This document shows, piece by piece, positions 1-9,528 of a stretch of 64,000 bases of DNA. The number at the start of each line of letters is the position of its first letter. Within the stretch, counting starts at the first letter, position 1. Made by a program: the position numbers and the translations under genes. The stretch covers positions 310,001 to 374,000 of the forward strand of contig JADJMI010000027.1 of assembly GCA_016709665.1 (NCBI GenBank), in the 5' to 3' direction. This stretch comes from Betaproteobacteria bacterium (GTDB taxonomy: Bacteria > Pseudomonadota > Gammaproteobacteria > Burkholderiales > Usitatibacteraceae). Under the pieces are notes generated by a model. That model was not told where the DNA came from, did no database searches, and was given only the letters and a program-made list of their open reading frames with translations.

Positions 1-150
1 CTCCAGAAGAACGAGATCCTCCAGCGCGCCCGCCGCGACATCCGCTACAAGGCGAGACTCGACCTCTGGCTCTACTTCCACGTGCCCCTGTCGATCGCGC
101 TTCTCGCGTCGCTTTCGGTCCACGTGGTCTCCGTTTTCCTGTACTGGTAG
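1..150 (+). CDS. C-terminal end of a membrane protein (partial, runs off the window)
   Basis: An open frame enters from the left edge and stops with TAG at 148-150. The visible 49 residues have a basic stretch (RARRDIRYKARL) and then one strongly hydrophobic helix, FHVPLSIALLASLSVHVV, ending in VFLYW. Two histidines about 13 residues apart within a membrane helix would suit a b-type haem or quinone-site subunit, but the fragment is too short to assign a family. It lies 18 bases upstream of the FHA-decahaem gene on the same strand, so it is probably the preceding member of that operon, perhaps its membrane electron donor. The role is inference; the membrane helix is seen directly. Confidence 0.6.
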   Translation, partial: LQKNEILQRARRDIRYKARLDLWLYFHVPLSIALLASLSVHVVSVFLYW

Positions 151-168
151 CGCCCCGAGGGAGCCGAC

Positions 169-1887
169 GTGAAACTCCTGGTCATCACGCAAAGCCGCAA
201 CCGTGCCGGCCGCACGGTACAGGTCAAGAAAGAGGTCAATGCCGACTGGATCCGGGTCGGCCGCGCCGCTTCCAGCGAGGTCCTGCTCGCCGATCCGCGC
301 GTCGCCCTGAACCAGGGGCTCATCCTCGACCGCGACGGTCCCGTCTACACCGAAGGCGAGGTCGGCAACCTCACGAGCACCACCAAGCGGGCCGTGCGCT
401 CGGTGCGCCTCGCGCCCGGCAGCTCGGTGGACGTGGGCCCCTACAGGATCACCGTGCTGGATACGCCCGAGGGCTATTCGGGGGCGATCACGGTCGAACT
501 CGTTCGCCCGCAGGAGGACGTCGCCCCGGAGTTCATGGCCCGCGCGAGCAAGCTCACGCTGCGCTCGCTTCACCTGCCCAAGCGCCTCGTGGCGCTGGCC
601 CTTTTCGCGATCGTGGCCGTCGTGTTCTTCCTGCTTCCGGCCGGGCGCGTGCTCGACCTCCCCTGGAAGGGCGAACAGAGCGTCGCGATGGCGAGCGACC
701 GGTTCTGGAACCCCGGCCCGGTGATGCTGGCCCACCAGCCGATCGAGCTGAAGTGCGAGGCCTGCCACGAGGCGGCCTTCGTGCAGGTGCGCGACGCTTC
801 CTGCCTGGAATGCCACCAGAAGATCGGCCACCACGTCGGCCAGGACATGAAGCCCGCGGCGCTCTTCGCCGGCACGCGCTGCGCCGAGTGCCATCGCGAC
901 CACAAGGGCGTGAAGACGACGCACCGCGACGACGATCGCTTCTGCGCGGACTGCCACCGCGACGTGCGCGGCCGCGCGAACGGCGCGCAGTCGCAGAACG
1001 TCTCGGACTTCGAGAAGGACCACCCGGCCTTCCGCCTGTCGATCCCGGTCGACAAGGGCGTGAAGCGCGTGCGCATGGGCAGCGGGCCGATCGAGGAGTC
1101 CTCGAATCTCGTCTTCCCCCACGAGGTCCACCTCGACCCGAAGGGCGTTCGCCACCCGGACAAGGACAAGGTGAAGCTCGATTGCGCCGCGTGCCACCAG
1201 CCGGACGCCTCGAAGCGGACCTTCGAGCCGGTCACGATGCAGAAGCATTGCCAGGAATGCCACCGCCTCGAGTTCGAACCCGCGGTCACCAAGCGCCAGG
1301 TTCCGCACGGGCTTCCCGGCGACGCGATCACCGTGGTGAACGAGTTCTACGCGAACCTCGCGCTCAACGGCGTGAAGGACAGCTTCGAGAAGGCATTCGG
1401 CGTGCCCGGCGAAGGACTGCTGCGCCGCGCGGGCCAGCCGTCGGATACCCAGCGCCAGAACGCGCTCGCCCTGGCCGGCAAGAAGGCTTCCCAGGTTTCC
1501 GAGGAGCTCTTCGAGGTGCGCGTGTGCCGTGCCTGCCACGCGATCCTCAAGCAGGACGGCCCTGACGGAAAGCCCGTCTGGAACGTCGCGAAAATCCGCG
1601 CCAACAACACGTGGATGCCCCACGCCCGCTTCGACCACAAGAGCCACGCCCAGAGCAAGTGCTCGGATTGCCACGACGTGGCGAAGTCCAAGCGTTCGCA
1701 GGACGTCGCGATGCCCAAGGTGGAGAGCTGCCGCGAATGCCACGCCGGCTCGCAGCCCTCCGAGAAGAAGATCACGTCCAACTGCCTGCTCTGCCACGGT
1801 TTCCACGAGCAGCAGCACCCCTGGGACCCGGGGTTCAAGCCCAAGGCCAAGACGCGCGTCGCGCAGGGGGCCGCGGGTGATCGCTGA
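169..1887 (+). CDS. FHA-like domain / transmembrane / decahaem cytochrome c fusion
   Basis: This 572-residue protein starts at GTG with a GAGGG-type ribosome site just upstream. Residues 1 to about 105 look like a forkhead-associated (FHA) fold, with a GRAASSEVLL strand-loop typical of the phosphopeptide-binding face. One membrane helix follows at about 139-160 (VALALFAIVAVVFFLL). From about 195 to 540 there are ten CXXCH haem sites (for example CEACH, CLECH, CAECH, CADCH, CLLCH). The expected layout is a cytoplasmic FHA module joined through the membrane to a periplasmic ten-haem wire of the cytochrome c3/c7 type. It is first in a run of electron-transfer genes and overlaps the next gene by 11 bases. 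The haem count and helix are visible; signal control through FHA is inference. I know no named family with this exact order. Confidence 0.85.
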   Translation: MKLLVITQSRNRAGRTVQVKKEVNADWIRVGRAASSEVLLADPRVALNQGLILDRDGPVYTEGEVGNLTSTTKRAVRSVRLAPGSSVDVGPYRITVLDTPEGYSGAITVELVRPQEDVAPEFMARASKLTLRSLHLPKRLVALALFAIVAVVFFLLPAGRVLDLPWKGEQSVAMASDRFWNPGPVMLAHQPIELKCEACHEAAFVQVRDASCLECHQKIGHHVGQDMKPAALFAGTRCAECHRDHKGVKTTHRDDDRFCADCHRDVRGRANGAQSQNVSDFEKDHPAFRLSIPVDKGVKRVRMGSGPIEESSNLVFPHEVHLDPKGVRHPDKDKVKLDCAACHQPDASKRTFEPVTMQKHCQECHRLEFEPAVTKRQVPHGLPGDAITVVNEFYANLALNGVKDSFEKAFGVPGEGLLRRAGQPSDTQRQNALALAGKKASQVSEELFEVRVCRACHAILKQDGPDGKPVWNVAKIRANNTWMPHARFDHKSHAQSKCSDCHDVAKSKRSQDVAMPKVESCRECHAGSQPSEKKITSNCLLCHGFHEQQHPWDPGFKPKAKTRVAQGAAGDR

Positions 1888-3808
1888 CGCCTCGCGCCGC
1901 GCCGCCTCGCTCGCGGCCGCCGCGCTCGTCCTGCTCACCGCTTCCTGTGGCGGCGGTGGCGGTTCGGGCAACGCCGGTTCGGCGGACTGCGTTCCCAATT
2001 GCAACGCGCCGGCGAACCTTCTCTCGGCGGACGACGTGCGCAAGGTCATCGCGCAGGCGGTGGGCGAAGCCCAGGCGCGCGGCGCCAAGGCCACCATCGC
2101 GGTCGTGGACCGCGTGGGCAACGTTCTCGCCGTGTACGAGATGACCGGCGCGCGGCCGAAGTTCGACCTCCTGAGCGGTCGGGGGACGGTCGGGGGACTC
2201 GACGGCATTCGCGACACGCTTCCATCGACCGCGGCGGCCATTGCGAAAGCGATTACCGGGGCCTACCTCTCGTCCTCGGGAAACGCGTTCTCCACGCGAA
2301 CGGCCAGCCAGATCGTGCAGCAGAACTTCCTTCCCGGCGAGTCGCAGGGCCCCTCGGGCCCGCTCTACGGCGTGCAGTTCTCGAGCTTGTCCTGCTCGGA
2401 CGTCGTGCGCAACACGACGCATGGCAGCGTGGGGCCCAAGCGCTCCCCGCTGGGCCTTTCCGCCGACCCCGGCGGGCTCCCCCTCTACAAGAACGGCGCC
2501 GTCGTCGGCGGGATCGGGGTCATGGCGGACGGCGTCTACGGGCTCGATCTCATCATCACCGATCGCGACGAGGATCTCGACGAGTTGATCTCGGTGGCCG
2601 GCACCTTCGGGTATGCCGCCCCGGCAGACATCCGCGCCGAGCGAATCACGGCCGACGGCAAGACATTCCGATATGTCGATTCGGAGTCGATCGTTTCGAA
2701 TCCGGCCCAGGCGCCGGCGTTCGCCGCACTTCCGGGCGCGCTCGTGCCCGTCGACGGCTATAGCGACGGCACCGTTCGCGCGGGAGTGTCCTTCGGCACA
2801 CCGGCATCCGGTTACCGCGCCGCCGATGGCGTTTTCGGCCCCCTTGGGGCGTTTACCCTGGTCGATGCGTCGAACGCGGTCCGCTTTCCGCCCCGCTCGG
2901 GTGCCGGTAGCGGGGCGCTCACGGCGGCCGAGGTATCGAAGATCCTCGAGGAAGGCATCAAGATCGGAAACCGTGCCCGAGCGCAGATTCGCCGCCCCTT
3001 GGGATCGCCGGCGGAAATATCGGTTTCGGTCGTCGACTTCAACGGCGATCTGCTCGGGCTCGTGCGAACAGCCGATGCCCCGGTGTTCGGGACGGACGTC
3101 GCGGTCCAGAAGGCGCGAGGCGCCCTTCTTTTCTCGCGACCGGACGCGGCGTCCCTCATCAGCACGCTGCCGCCCGCGCGTTACCTTTCGCCGGACGGCT
3201 CGGTGGTGTCGATGGGGAGCTACGTTGCCGCGACGCGTGCTTTCGTCGGGCAGGGTGGGGCGCTCGACGGCGTTACGGCCTGGTCGATGCGCGCGATCAG
3301 CCTCATCCACCGGCCGACCTATCCGGACGGCATCGCCGACACGCCTGCCGGCCCGCTCTCGAAGAGCTTCGCGACCTGGAGCCCGTTCAACGTCGGTTTC
3401 CAGCTCGATCTCATCTACAACCAATTGGTGAAGGCCGCAGCCACCGGCGATACGTCCACCGGATGTGCCGGCCGCGCGGGCCTTCTCTCACCCGAGGGCA
3501 CGGCCGATTCCGGCTTGTCCCTCGCGCGCAACGGCATCCAGATCTTCCCGGGCGGGGTGCCCGTCTATCGCGGCGGCACGCTGGTGGGGGCCGTCGGCAT
3601 TTCGGGAGACGGGATCGACCAGGACGACATGGTCGCGTTCCTCGGGCTGCACAATGCCGGCCAGGCGCTCGGCACGGGCTTCGGCAATGCGCCCGTCGCG
3701 ATGCGGGCTGACCAGTTGTCGCCTCTCGGCGTGCGTCTTCGCTACGTCCAGTGCCCGCAGTCGCCGTTCAACGATTCGACGGAGCAGAACGTCTGTGCGG
3801 GCCTTTGA
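1877..3808 (+). CDS. Lipoprotein with two GlcG/HbpS-type (DUF336) domains
   Basis: The chosen GTG start at 1877 gives a clean lipoprotein signal: a charged start, a hydrophobic core and the lipobox LTASC, followed by a glycine-rich linker. The open frame extends further upstream but only through the previous gene. The 643-residue product contains two regions typical of the GlcG/HbpS family: one begins LSADDVRKVIAQAVGEA with AVVDRVGNVLAVYE, the second begins LTAAEVSKILEEGI with SVVDFNGDLLGLVR. HbpS-like proteins bind haem or flavin-like ligands in some bacteria; the biochemical role of most members is unknown. Its place between a decahaem cytochrome and an outer-membrane protein suggests haem handling or cofactor binding in the periplasm. 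That role is inference. Confidence 0.8.
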   Translation: MIADASRRAASLAAAALVLLTASCGGGGGSGNAGSADCVPNCNAPANLLSADDVRKVIAQAVGEAQARGAKATIAVVDRVGNVLAVYEMTGARPKFDLLSGRGTVGGLDGIRDTLPSTAAAIAKAITGAYLSSSGNAFSTRTASQIVQQNFLPGESQGPSGPLYGVQFSSLSCSDVVRNTTHGSVGPKRSPLGLSADPGGLPLYKNGAVVGGIGVMADGVYGLDLIITDRDEDLDELISVAGTFGYAAPADIRAERITADGKTFRYVDSESIVSNPAQAPAFAALPGALVPVDGYSDGTVRAGVSFGTPASGYRAADGVFGPLGAFTLVDASNAVRFPPRSGAGSGALTAAEVSKILEEGIKIGNRARAQIRRPLGSPAEISVSVVDFNGDLLGLVRTADAPVFGTDVAVQKARGALLFSRPDAASLISTLPPARYLSPDGSVVSMGSYVAATRAFVGQGGALDGVTAWSMRAISLIHRPTYPDGIADTPAGPLSKSFATWSPFNVGFQLDLIYNQLVKAAATGDTSTGCAGRAGLLSPEGTADSGLSLARNGIQIFPGGVPVYRGGTLVGAVGISGDGIDQDDMVAFLGLHNAGQALGTGFGNAPVAMRADQLSPLGVRLRYVQCPQSPFNDSTEQNVCAGL

Positions 3809-3812
3809 AGGC

Positions 3813-5699
3813 ATGAGCCGCCTCGCGACCCTCCTGCTTTTCGCATGGGGAACGGCTTTCGCGGGTGCCGCGTTCGCCAACGAGTACCCGAAGCCCGCAC
3901 CCGGCGACAAGCCTCCCGAGGGATTGAAGCCTCCGGTCAACGAAGACGCCAGGCTCCCGGCGGAGAAGCCCGCCGACCAGGTGATCGACCAGCGCCGCAC
4001 CGGCGTATCGAAGCCCGTCGAGTTCTTCCCGCCACCCGCCGACCCGTCGCAGGTACCGCCACCGCTCCCACTCACCAAGCGCGAGACCATTCCGCTGCCC
4101 GACCGCTGGCGGATCATGCAGGTGCTCGGCTTCAAGTTTCCGTGGTACGACCCGTACAACCAGAACATCCTGAAGGGCGACCTGCCGGTCGGCGACGACC
4201 CGTGGATCAAGGAGCACCTGCCGGACCTCGCCAGGCGCCTGCAGCCCGACTGGTTCTTCAACCTCGGGGTGACTTCGGACACGCTGGTCGAGGCGCGCCG
4301 CCTCCCGATCCCCGTGGGCGCCCAGACGACGCTGCGCCCCAACAGCGACGACGTGTTCGGCCAGGGCAGGCAGACGACCGTCGCGCAGACGGTCATCGCC
4401 TCCTTCGCGCTCATCAAGGGCAATACCACGTTCAAGCCGCCGGATTACGAGTTCCGGTTCGTGCCCGCCTTCAACGTGAACCAGACCCGCGTCGAGGAAG
4501 TGCGTGGCGTCCGCGTCGATCCGCGTGCGGGAAGAAAGCGCACGGACAACCATGTGGGCGTCCAGGAGTGGTTCGCGGACGTCCACCTGCGAAACGTCTC
4601 CGACCGCTACGACTTCGACTCGATCCGCGTGGGCATCCAGCCGTTCATCTCGGATTTCCGCGGGTTCGTCTTCCAGGACGTGCCTTTCGGCGTGCGCCTG
4701 TTCGGCACCCGCGACAACAACTTCTGGCAGTACAACGTGGGCTGGTTCCGGCGGCTCGAGAAGGACACCAACTCGGGCCTGAACGACATCCAGTCGCGCA
4801 TGCGCCGCGACGACGTGTTCGTCATCAATGCCTACAAGCAGGACTTCCCCCGGCTGGGCTTCACGTCGCAGGCGACCGCCATCCTCAACGTGAACCGCGA
4901 GGGACGGGGTGCCTATTACAACAACAACGGCTTCCTCGAGCGCCCGTCCTCGCTGGGCGACGAGCGCCCGTTCGACTACACCGTGGGTTACCTCGGCTAC
5001 AACGGCGACGGGCACTTCGGCCGCTGGAACCTGCAGACCTCGGTCTACGGCGCCATCGGCCATCAGGACCATCATCCGCTCGCGGGCAGGCCCCAGGACA
5101 TCCGCGCCGGCTTCGCGGCGGCGGAAGTCTCGCGCGACTTCAGCTGGACGCGCGTGCGCTTCAACGCGCTGATGGCCTCCGGCGACAAGGACCCTTTCGA
5201 CGGCAAGGCGACGGGGTTCGACGCCATCCTCGAGAATCCCCAGTTCGCCGGCGCCGATACCAGCTTCTGGATCCGGCAGGGCATCCCCCTCATCGGAGGT
5301 GGCGGCGTCGCGCTTTCCGGCCGCAACGGTGTCCTGCCCAGCCTTCGCTCGTCGAAGGACCAGGGCCAATCCAACTTCATCAATCCCGGCCTGTTGCTGC
5401 TCGGCGTGGGGGCCGACGCGGACCTGAAGCCCGAACTGCGCGTCATCGGCAACCTGTCCTACCTGCGCTTCCAGGACACCACGGTGCTCGGCGTGCTGCG
5501 CAACCAGGCACCGCCCGACCGAGAGATCGGCTGGGACGTCTCGGGGGCGGTGCAGTACCGACCCTTCATGAGCCAGAACCTGGTGTTCAATGCCTCGGCC
5601 GCGGCGCTCCTGCCGGGCAAGGGCATGAAACAGCTCTACGACGAGGACCGTCGCGGTCCGCAGTACTCGATCCTCCTGAACCTCCTGCTCAACTACTGA
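3813..5699 (+). CDS. Predicted outer-membrane beta-barrel protein
   Basis: The ATG at 3813 follows the previous stop by four bases and opens a signal peptide that should be cut after AFA (LLLFAWGTAFAGAAFA). The mature 600-odd residues begin with a proline-rich stretch (KPAPGDKPPEGLKPP) and then show alternating aromatic and polar segments such as RFNALMASGD, ending in SILLNLLLNY. An aromatic C-terminal residue on a final amphipathic strand is usual for proteins assembled by the Bam complex. There are no CXXCH sites. Between two multihaem cytochromes it could be the porin of a porin-cytochrome conduit, comparable in role to MtrB or PioB, though I see no clear sequence match to those. Barrel topology is a prediction by eye. 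Confidence 0.65.
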   Translation: MSRLATLLLFAWGTAFAGAAFANEYPKPAPGDKPPEGLKPPVNEDARLPAEKPADQVIDQRRTGVSKPVEFFPPPADPSQVPPPLPLTKRETIPLPDRWRIMQVLGFKFPWYDPYNQNILKGDLPVGDDPWIKEHLPDLARRLQPDWFFNLGVTSDTLVEARRLPIPVGAQTTLRPNSDDVFGQGRQTTVAQTVIASFALIKGNTTFKPPDYEFRFVPAFNVNQTRVEEVRGVRVDPRAGRKRTDNHVGVQEWFADVHLRNVSDRYDFDSIRVGIQPFISDFRGFVFQDVPFGVRLFGTRDNNFWQYNVGWFRRLEKDTNSGLNDIQSRMRRDDVFVINAYKQDFPRLGFTSQATAILNVNREGRGAYYNNNGFLERPSSLGDERPFDYTVGYLGYNGDGHFGRWNLQTSVYGAIGHQDHHPLAGRPQDIRAGFAAAEVSRDFSWTRVRFNALMASGDKDPFDGKATGFDAILENPQFAGADTSFWIRQGIPLIGGGGVALSGRNGVLPSLRSSKDQGQSNFINPGLLLLGVGADADLKPELRVIGNLSYLRFQDTTVLGVLRNQAPPDREIGWDVSGAVQYRPFMSQNLVFNASAAALLPGKGMKQLYDEDRRGPQYSILLNLLLNY

Positions 5700-5700
5700 C

Positions 5701-8700
5701 ATGATGCGACGAATCTCCCTCGCCCTCGCCCTCGCCGTGCTTGCCTGCGCGTTCGTCGTGCAGGCCGACTCGGGTGCCGAGAAGCCGGTGCCGCGCACCT
5801 ATGTCACGCACCCGCCGGCGCCCGCGAAGCAGACGTCCGCCGAGGCCGAGGCCAAGTCGCGCGGCTGCATGACCTGCCACAGCGCAACCGACCGTCACAC
5901 GATGCACGCCAATCCCGGCGTCATCCTCGGCTGCACCGACTGCCACGGCGGCGATGCGAAAGTCGAGAAGCCCGCGGGCACCGAGTACGGCAAGGACGCC
6001 TCGTACCTCGCGGCGCTCGAGAAGTCGCATGTCCTGCCCCGCTTCCCCAAGACCTGGAAGTGGCCTTCGGCCGCGAGCCCCGAGGGCAGCTACACGCTGC
6101 TCAACAAGGAGAGCCCCGAGTTCATCCGGTTCATGAACCCCGGCGACCTGCGCGTCGCGCGCGAGGCGTGCGGCGCCTGCCACCTGCCGATCATCCAGGC
6201 CTCCGAGCGCAGCCTCATGGCGACCTCGGCGATGCTGTGGGGCGGGGCCGCCTACAACAACGGCATCCTGCCGTACAAGCGTTACATCCTCGGCGAGGCC
6301 TACACCCGCGAGGGCGTCGGCGCCTCGTTGGTGAATCCGGTGAAGCCGAACGACTTCATGGTGCAAAAAGGCGTGCTGCCGCAGATCTTCGCGCTGCCGG
6401 CCTGGGAGACGATTCCGCCGGCGGACGTCTTCCGCGTCTTCGAGCGCGGCGGCAAGGTGATCGGCACCCAGTTCCCGGAGATCGGCCTTCCCAACAGCCT
6501 CGGCCAGGTCCAGAGGCTGGACGAAACGGGCCGCCCGGACATCAAGCAATCCAACCGCGGACCGGGCACCGGCAGCCGCATCGCAGTCCCGGTGATCAAC
6601 ATCACCAAGACGCGCCTGAACGACCCGCACCTGTGGTTCCTGGGCACCAACGAGCAGCCGGGCGACTACCGGGCCTCGGGTTGCTCGGCCTGCCACACGC
6701 CGTACGCCAACGATCGCGACGAGAAGCATTCGGGCATCTATGCGAAATACGGCAGCGACGGCAAGTCCGCGACGAAAGATCCGACGATCCCGAAGGACCG
6801 CTCCGGCCACCCGGTGCGGCACGAGTTCACGCGCGCCATCCCGTCCTCCACCTGCATGGTCTGCCACATGCACCAGCCGAACGTGTTCGTGAACACCTAT
6901 TACGGCACGATCATGTGGGACTACGAATCCGACGCGCCCTTCATGTGGCCGGAGAAGCAGCGTTACCCGAGCGCCGAGGAGCAGCGCAAGATCCTCGACC
7001 GCAACCCCGAGGAGGCCGCCATTCGCGGCCTGTGGAGCGACCCGGAGTTCCTCAAGAACGTCTCGAGCCTCAATCCCAAGCTCAAGGACACGCAGTTCGC
7101 CGACTACCACGGTCACGGGTGGAACTTCCGCGCCGTCTTCAAGCGCGACCGCAAGGGGACGCTCCTCGACAAGGACGGCAAGCCCATCGCGGACGAGGAT
7201 CCGGAAAAATTCGTGAAGAAGGACGGCTCCAAGGGACGCGCCGTCCAGCTCTCGTCGATCCACCTGGACATCGGCTTCCATTGCGTGGACTGCCACTGGG
7301 CCCAGGACATGCACGGCAACGGCCACATCTACGGCGAGGTCGCGCAGGCGGTCGAGGTCGATTGCCGTGACTGCCACGGCACGGCCGACAAGTACCCGAC
7401 GCTTCGCACCTCCGGACCCGCGGCGCGCCCGGGTGGGATGGACATGTCGCTCCTGCGAACGCAGGACGGCCGCAAGCGTTTCGAATGGCGCGAGGGCAAG
7501 CTCTTCCAGCGCTCGGCGATGTACCCGGAACTCGAATGGGAGATGTCCCTCGTCAAGGACACCGTCAGCCCGGGCAATGCGCAATACAACGAGAAGGCGG
7601 CGCGGGCGAAGCTCATGCACGCGGGCGCCGCGGGGCAGGACGGCAAGTGGGGCCCGGGCGCGAAGGACTACGCGCACCCCGACGAGAAGATGACCTGCTT
7701 CACGTGCCACCTCTCGTGGACCACGAGTTGCGGCGGCTGCCACCTGCCCATCCAGGCCAACTGGAAGACCGAGCGCCACCACTACGAAGGCGGCGAGACG
7801 CGCAATTACGCCACCTACAACCCGCAAGTGGCGCGCGACGAGATGTTCCAGCTCGGCAAGCACGGTCCCGCCAAGGGCGGCCGCATCGCGCCGGTGCGCT
7901 CGTCCTCGGCGCTGGTGCTGTCCTCGACGAACATCAACCGCGAGCGCATCTACATCCAGCAGCCGCCGGTCGCGGCGAGCGGCTTCTCGTCGCAGGCATT
8001 CGCCCCGCACTATCCGCACACGGAACGGAAGACCGAGACCAAAGGCTGCTCGGATTGCCACGTCTCCGACCAGGGCGACAACAACGCGATCATGGCCCAG
8101 GTGCTCCTGCACGGGACCAACTTCGTGAACTTCGTGGGCTTCAACGCCTGGCTCGGCGCCGAGAAGCACATCGAGGCGGTGCAAGTGACGGAGTGGGAAG
8201 AGCCCCAGGCCGTCATCGGCAGCTACCTGCACCGCTACGCCTACCCGGACTGGTACGCCGACCACCAGAAGCGCGGCCAGCGACTGGCCGAGGCCCACAA
8301 CCACACGACCGGCGGGCCTTCCGGCTGCGTGATGCTGCGGGGCGAGTATTTCTTCTCCGCGGAGGGCCCGGGCGGCATGCGCATCTACGACGTCGCCTCG
8401 ATCGCCAACAAGGGCATCTCGCAGCGCATCATCACCGCGCCGTTCTCGCCGCTGGGCCACGACACGCACATCCCGTCGAAGAACGCGACCTGCGTGGCGC
8501 TGCCGACCAACCAGGCGATCGCGCCGAGCCGGAACACGGGCGACCTGATGCGCGTGACCAACATGGAGCAGGCGTTCCACCCGATCTACCACTACGCCTT
8601 CATCACCGACTCGGAGGAAGGCCTCATCCTCACGGACGTCGACACGCTGGCCGACGGCGAGCCGCGCAACAACTTCGTCAAGCGGGCCGTCACGTGGAAC

Positions 8701-9528
8701 GAGGAAGGCATCCTCAAGGGCGCGCGGCACGTCACCATCGGCGGCCACTACCTGTACATCGCCGCCGACGCGGGCCTGGTCGTGGTCGACGTGAACGACC
8801 CGCTCAAGCCGAAGAAGGTCGCGGTGGTCCCGCTCAAGGGCGCCCGCGCGTCGGCCCTCCAGTTCCGCTACCTCTTCGTCACCGACGAGGAGGGCTTCAA
8901 GGTCGTCGACGTCACCACGCCGGAGAAGGCCCGGCTCGTGGAGGGCGCCTTCGTGCCGCTGGCGGACGCGAAGCGCATCTACGTCGCGCGAACCTTCGCC
9001 TACGTGGCCGGCGGCAAGGAAGGCCTCGTCATCGTGGACGTCGAGCGCCCGGCCTCGCCGCGGGTCTACATGAAGTTCGACGACGGCGGGAAGCTCAACG
9101 ACGCCCGCGACGTCGTCGTCGGCACCACCAACGCCTCCGCGATCGCCTACGTGGCCGATGGCGTGAACGGGCTGAAGGTGCTGCAGCTCACCTCACCCGA
9201 GATCCAACCGAAGTTCTACGGATTCAGCCCCGATCCCAAGCCGCGCGTCATCGCATGGCGGGATACGCAGTCGCCGGCGATCTCGGTGGCCAAGGGCCTC
9301 GACCGCGACCGCGCGGTCGACGAGACCGGGGGCCAGATCGCCATCTTCGGACGCATCGGTTCGCGGCCGTTCACACGCGAGGAGCAGCAGAAGTTCTTCC
9401 TGCGCCCTGACGGCACCGTCTGGTCGGTGTCGGACACGGGCAAGCCCGCCGATTTCGTGGATGCCCGGCCGCCGGCCGAGCGAGCCCCGAAGGCGGCGGG
9501 AGACATCAAGAAGGCGGAGGCCCGATGA
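5701..9528 (+). CDS. Decahaem cytochrome c with C-terminal LVIVD repeats
   Basis: This 1275-residue protein begins with a signal peptide (RRISLALALAVLACAFVVQA). Ten CXXCH motifs lie between about residues 54 and 785, including CMTCH, CTDCH, CGACH, CMVCH, CVDCH, CFTCH, CGGCH and CSDCH. From about 1010 to 1190 come repeats of the LVIVD type (GLVVVDVNDPLKPKKV, FKVVDVTTPEKARLV, GLVIVDVERPASPRV), which form a beta-propeller-like surface domain. Large multihaem proteins with such propellers are often periplasmic or extracellular electron carriers or oxidoreductases. A second possible start lies one codon downstream (ATGATG). The stop overlaps the next gene by four bases (ATGA). Enzymatic activity cannot be read from the sequence; a passive wire and a terminal reductase are both possible. 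Confidence 0.85.
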   Translation: MMRRISLALALAVLACAFVVQADSGAEKPVPRTYVTHPPAPAKQTSAEAEAKSRGCMTCHSATDRHTMHANPGVILGCTDCHGGDAKVEKPAGTEYGKDASYLAALEKSHVLPRFPKTWKWPSAASPEGSYTLLNKESPEFIRFMNPGDLRVAREACGACHLPIIQASERSLMATSAMLWGGAAYNNGILPYKRYILGEAYTREGVGASLVNPVKPNDFMVQKGVLPQIFALPAWETIPPADVFRVFERGGKVIGTQFPEIGLPNSLGQVQRLDETGRPDIKQSNRGPGTGSRIAVPVINITKTRLNDPHLWFLGTNEQPGDYRASGCSACHTPYANDRDEKHSGIYAKYGSDGKSATKDPTIPKDRSGHPVRHEFTRAIPSSTCMVCHMHQPNVFVNTYYGTIMWDYESDAPFMWPEKQRYPSAEEQRKILDRNPEEAAIRGLWSDPEFLKNVSSLNPKLKDTQFADYHGHGWNFRAVFKRDRKGTLLDKDGKPIADEDPEKFVKKDGSKGRAVQLSSIHLDIGFHCVDCHWAQDMHGNGHIYGEVAQAVEVDCRDCHGTADKYPTLRTSGPAARPGGMDMSLLRTQDGRKRFEWREGKLFQRSAMYPELEWEMSLVKDTVSPGNAQYNEKAARAKLMHAGAAGQDGKWGPGAKDYAHPDEKMTCFTCHLSWTTSCGGCHLPIQANWKTERHHYEGGETRNYATYNPQVARDEMFQLGKHGPAKGGRIAPVRSSSALVLSSTNINRERIYIQQPPVAASGFSSQAFAPHYPHTERKTETKGCSDCHVSDQGDNNAIMAQVLLHGTNFVNFVGFNAWLGAEKHIEAVQVTEWEEPQAVIGSYLHRYAYPDWYADHQKRGQRLAEAHNHTTGGPSGCVMLRGEYFFSAEGPGGMRIYDVASIANKGISQRIITAPFSPLGHDTHIPSKNATCVALPTNQAIAPSRNTGDLMRVTNMEQAFHPIYHYAFITDSEEGLILTDVDTLADGEPRNNFVKRAVTWNEEGILKGARHVTIGGHYLYIAADAGLVVVDVNDPLKPKKVAVVPLKGARASALQFRYLFVTDEEGFKVVDVTTPEKARLVEGAFVPLADAKRIYVARTFAYVAGGKEGLVIVDVERPASPRVYMKFDDGGKLNDARDVVVGTTNASAIAYVADGVNGLKVLQLTSPEIQPKFYGFSPDPKPRVIAWRDTQSPAISVAKGLDRDRAVDETGGQIAIFGRIGSRPFTREEQQKFFLRPDGTVWSVSDTGKPADFVDARPPAERAPKAAGDIKKAEAR

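Noticed and set aside
1835..3424. A 529-codon minus-strand frame opposite the GlcG lipoprotein
   Set aside because: Shadow of the plus-strand gene in high-GC DNA; no recognisable domain, no ribosome site.
5689..8748. A 1019-codon open frame on the minus strand
   Set aside because: It lies entirely over the decahaem cytochrome gene, has the arginine/valine/glutamate-heavy content of high-GC shadow frames and shows no motif.
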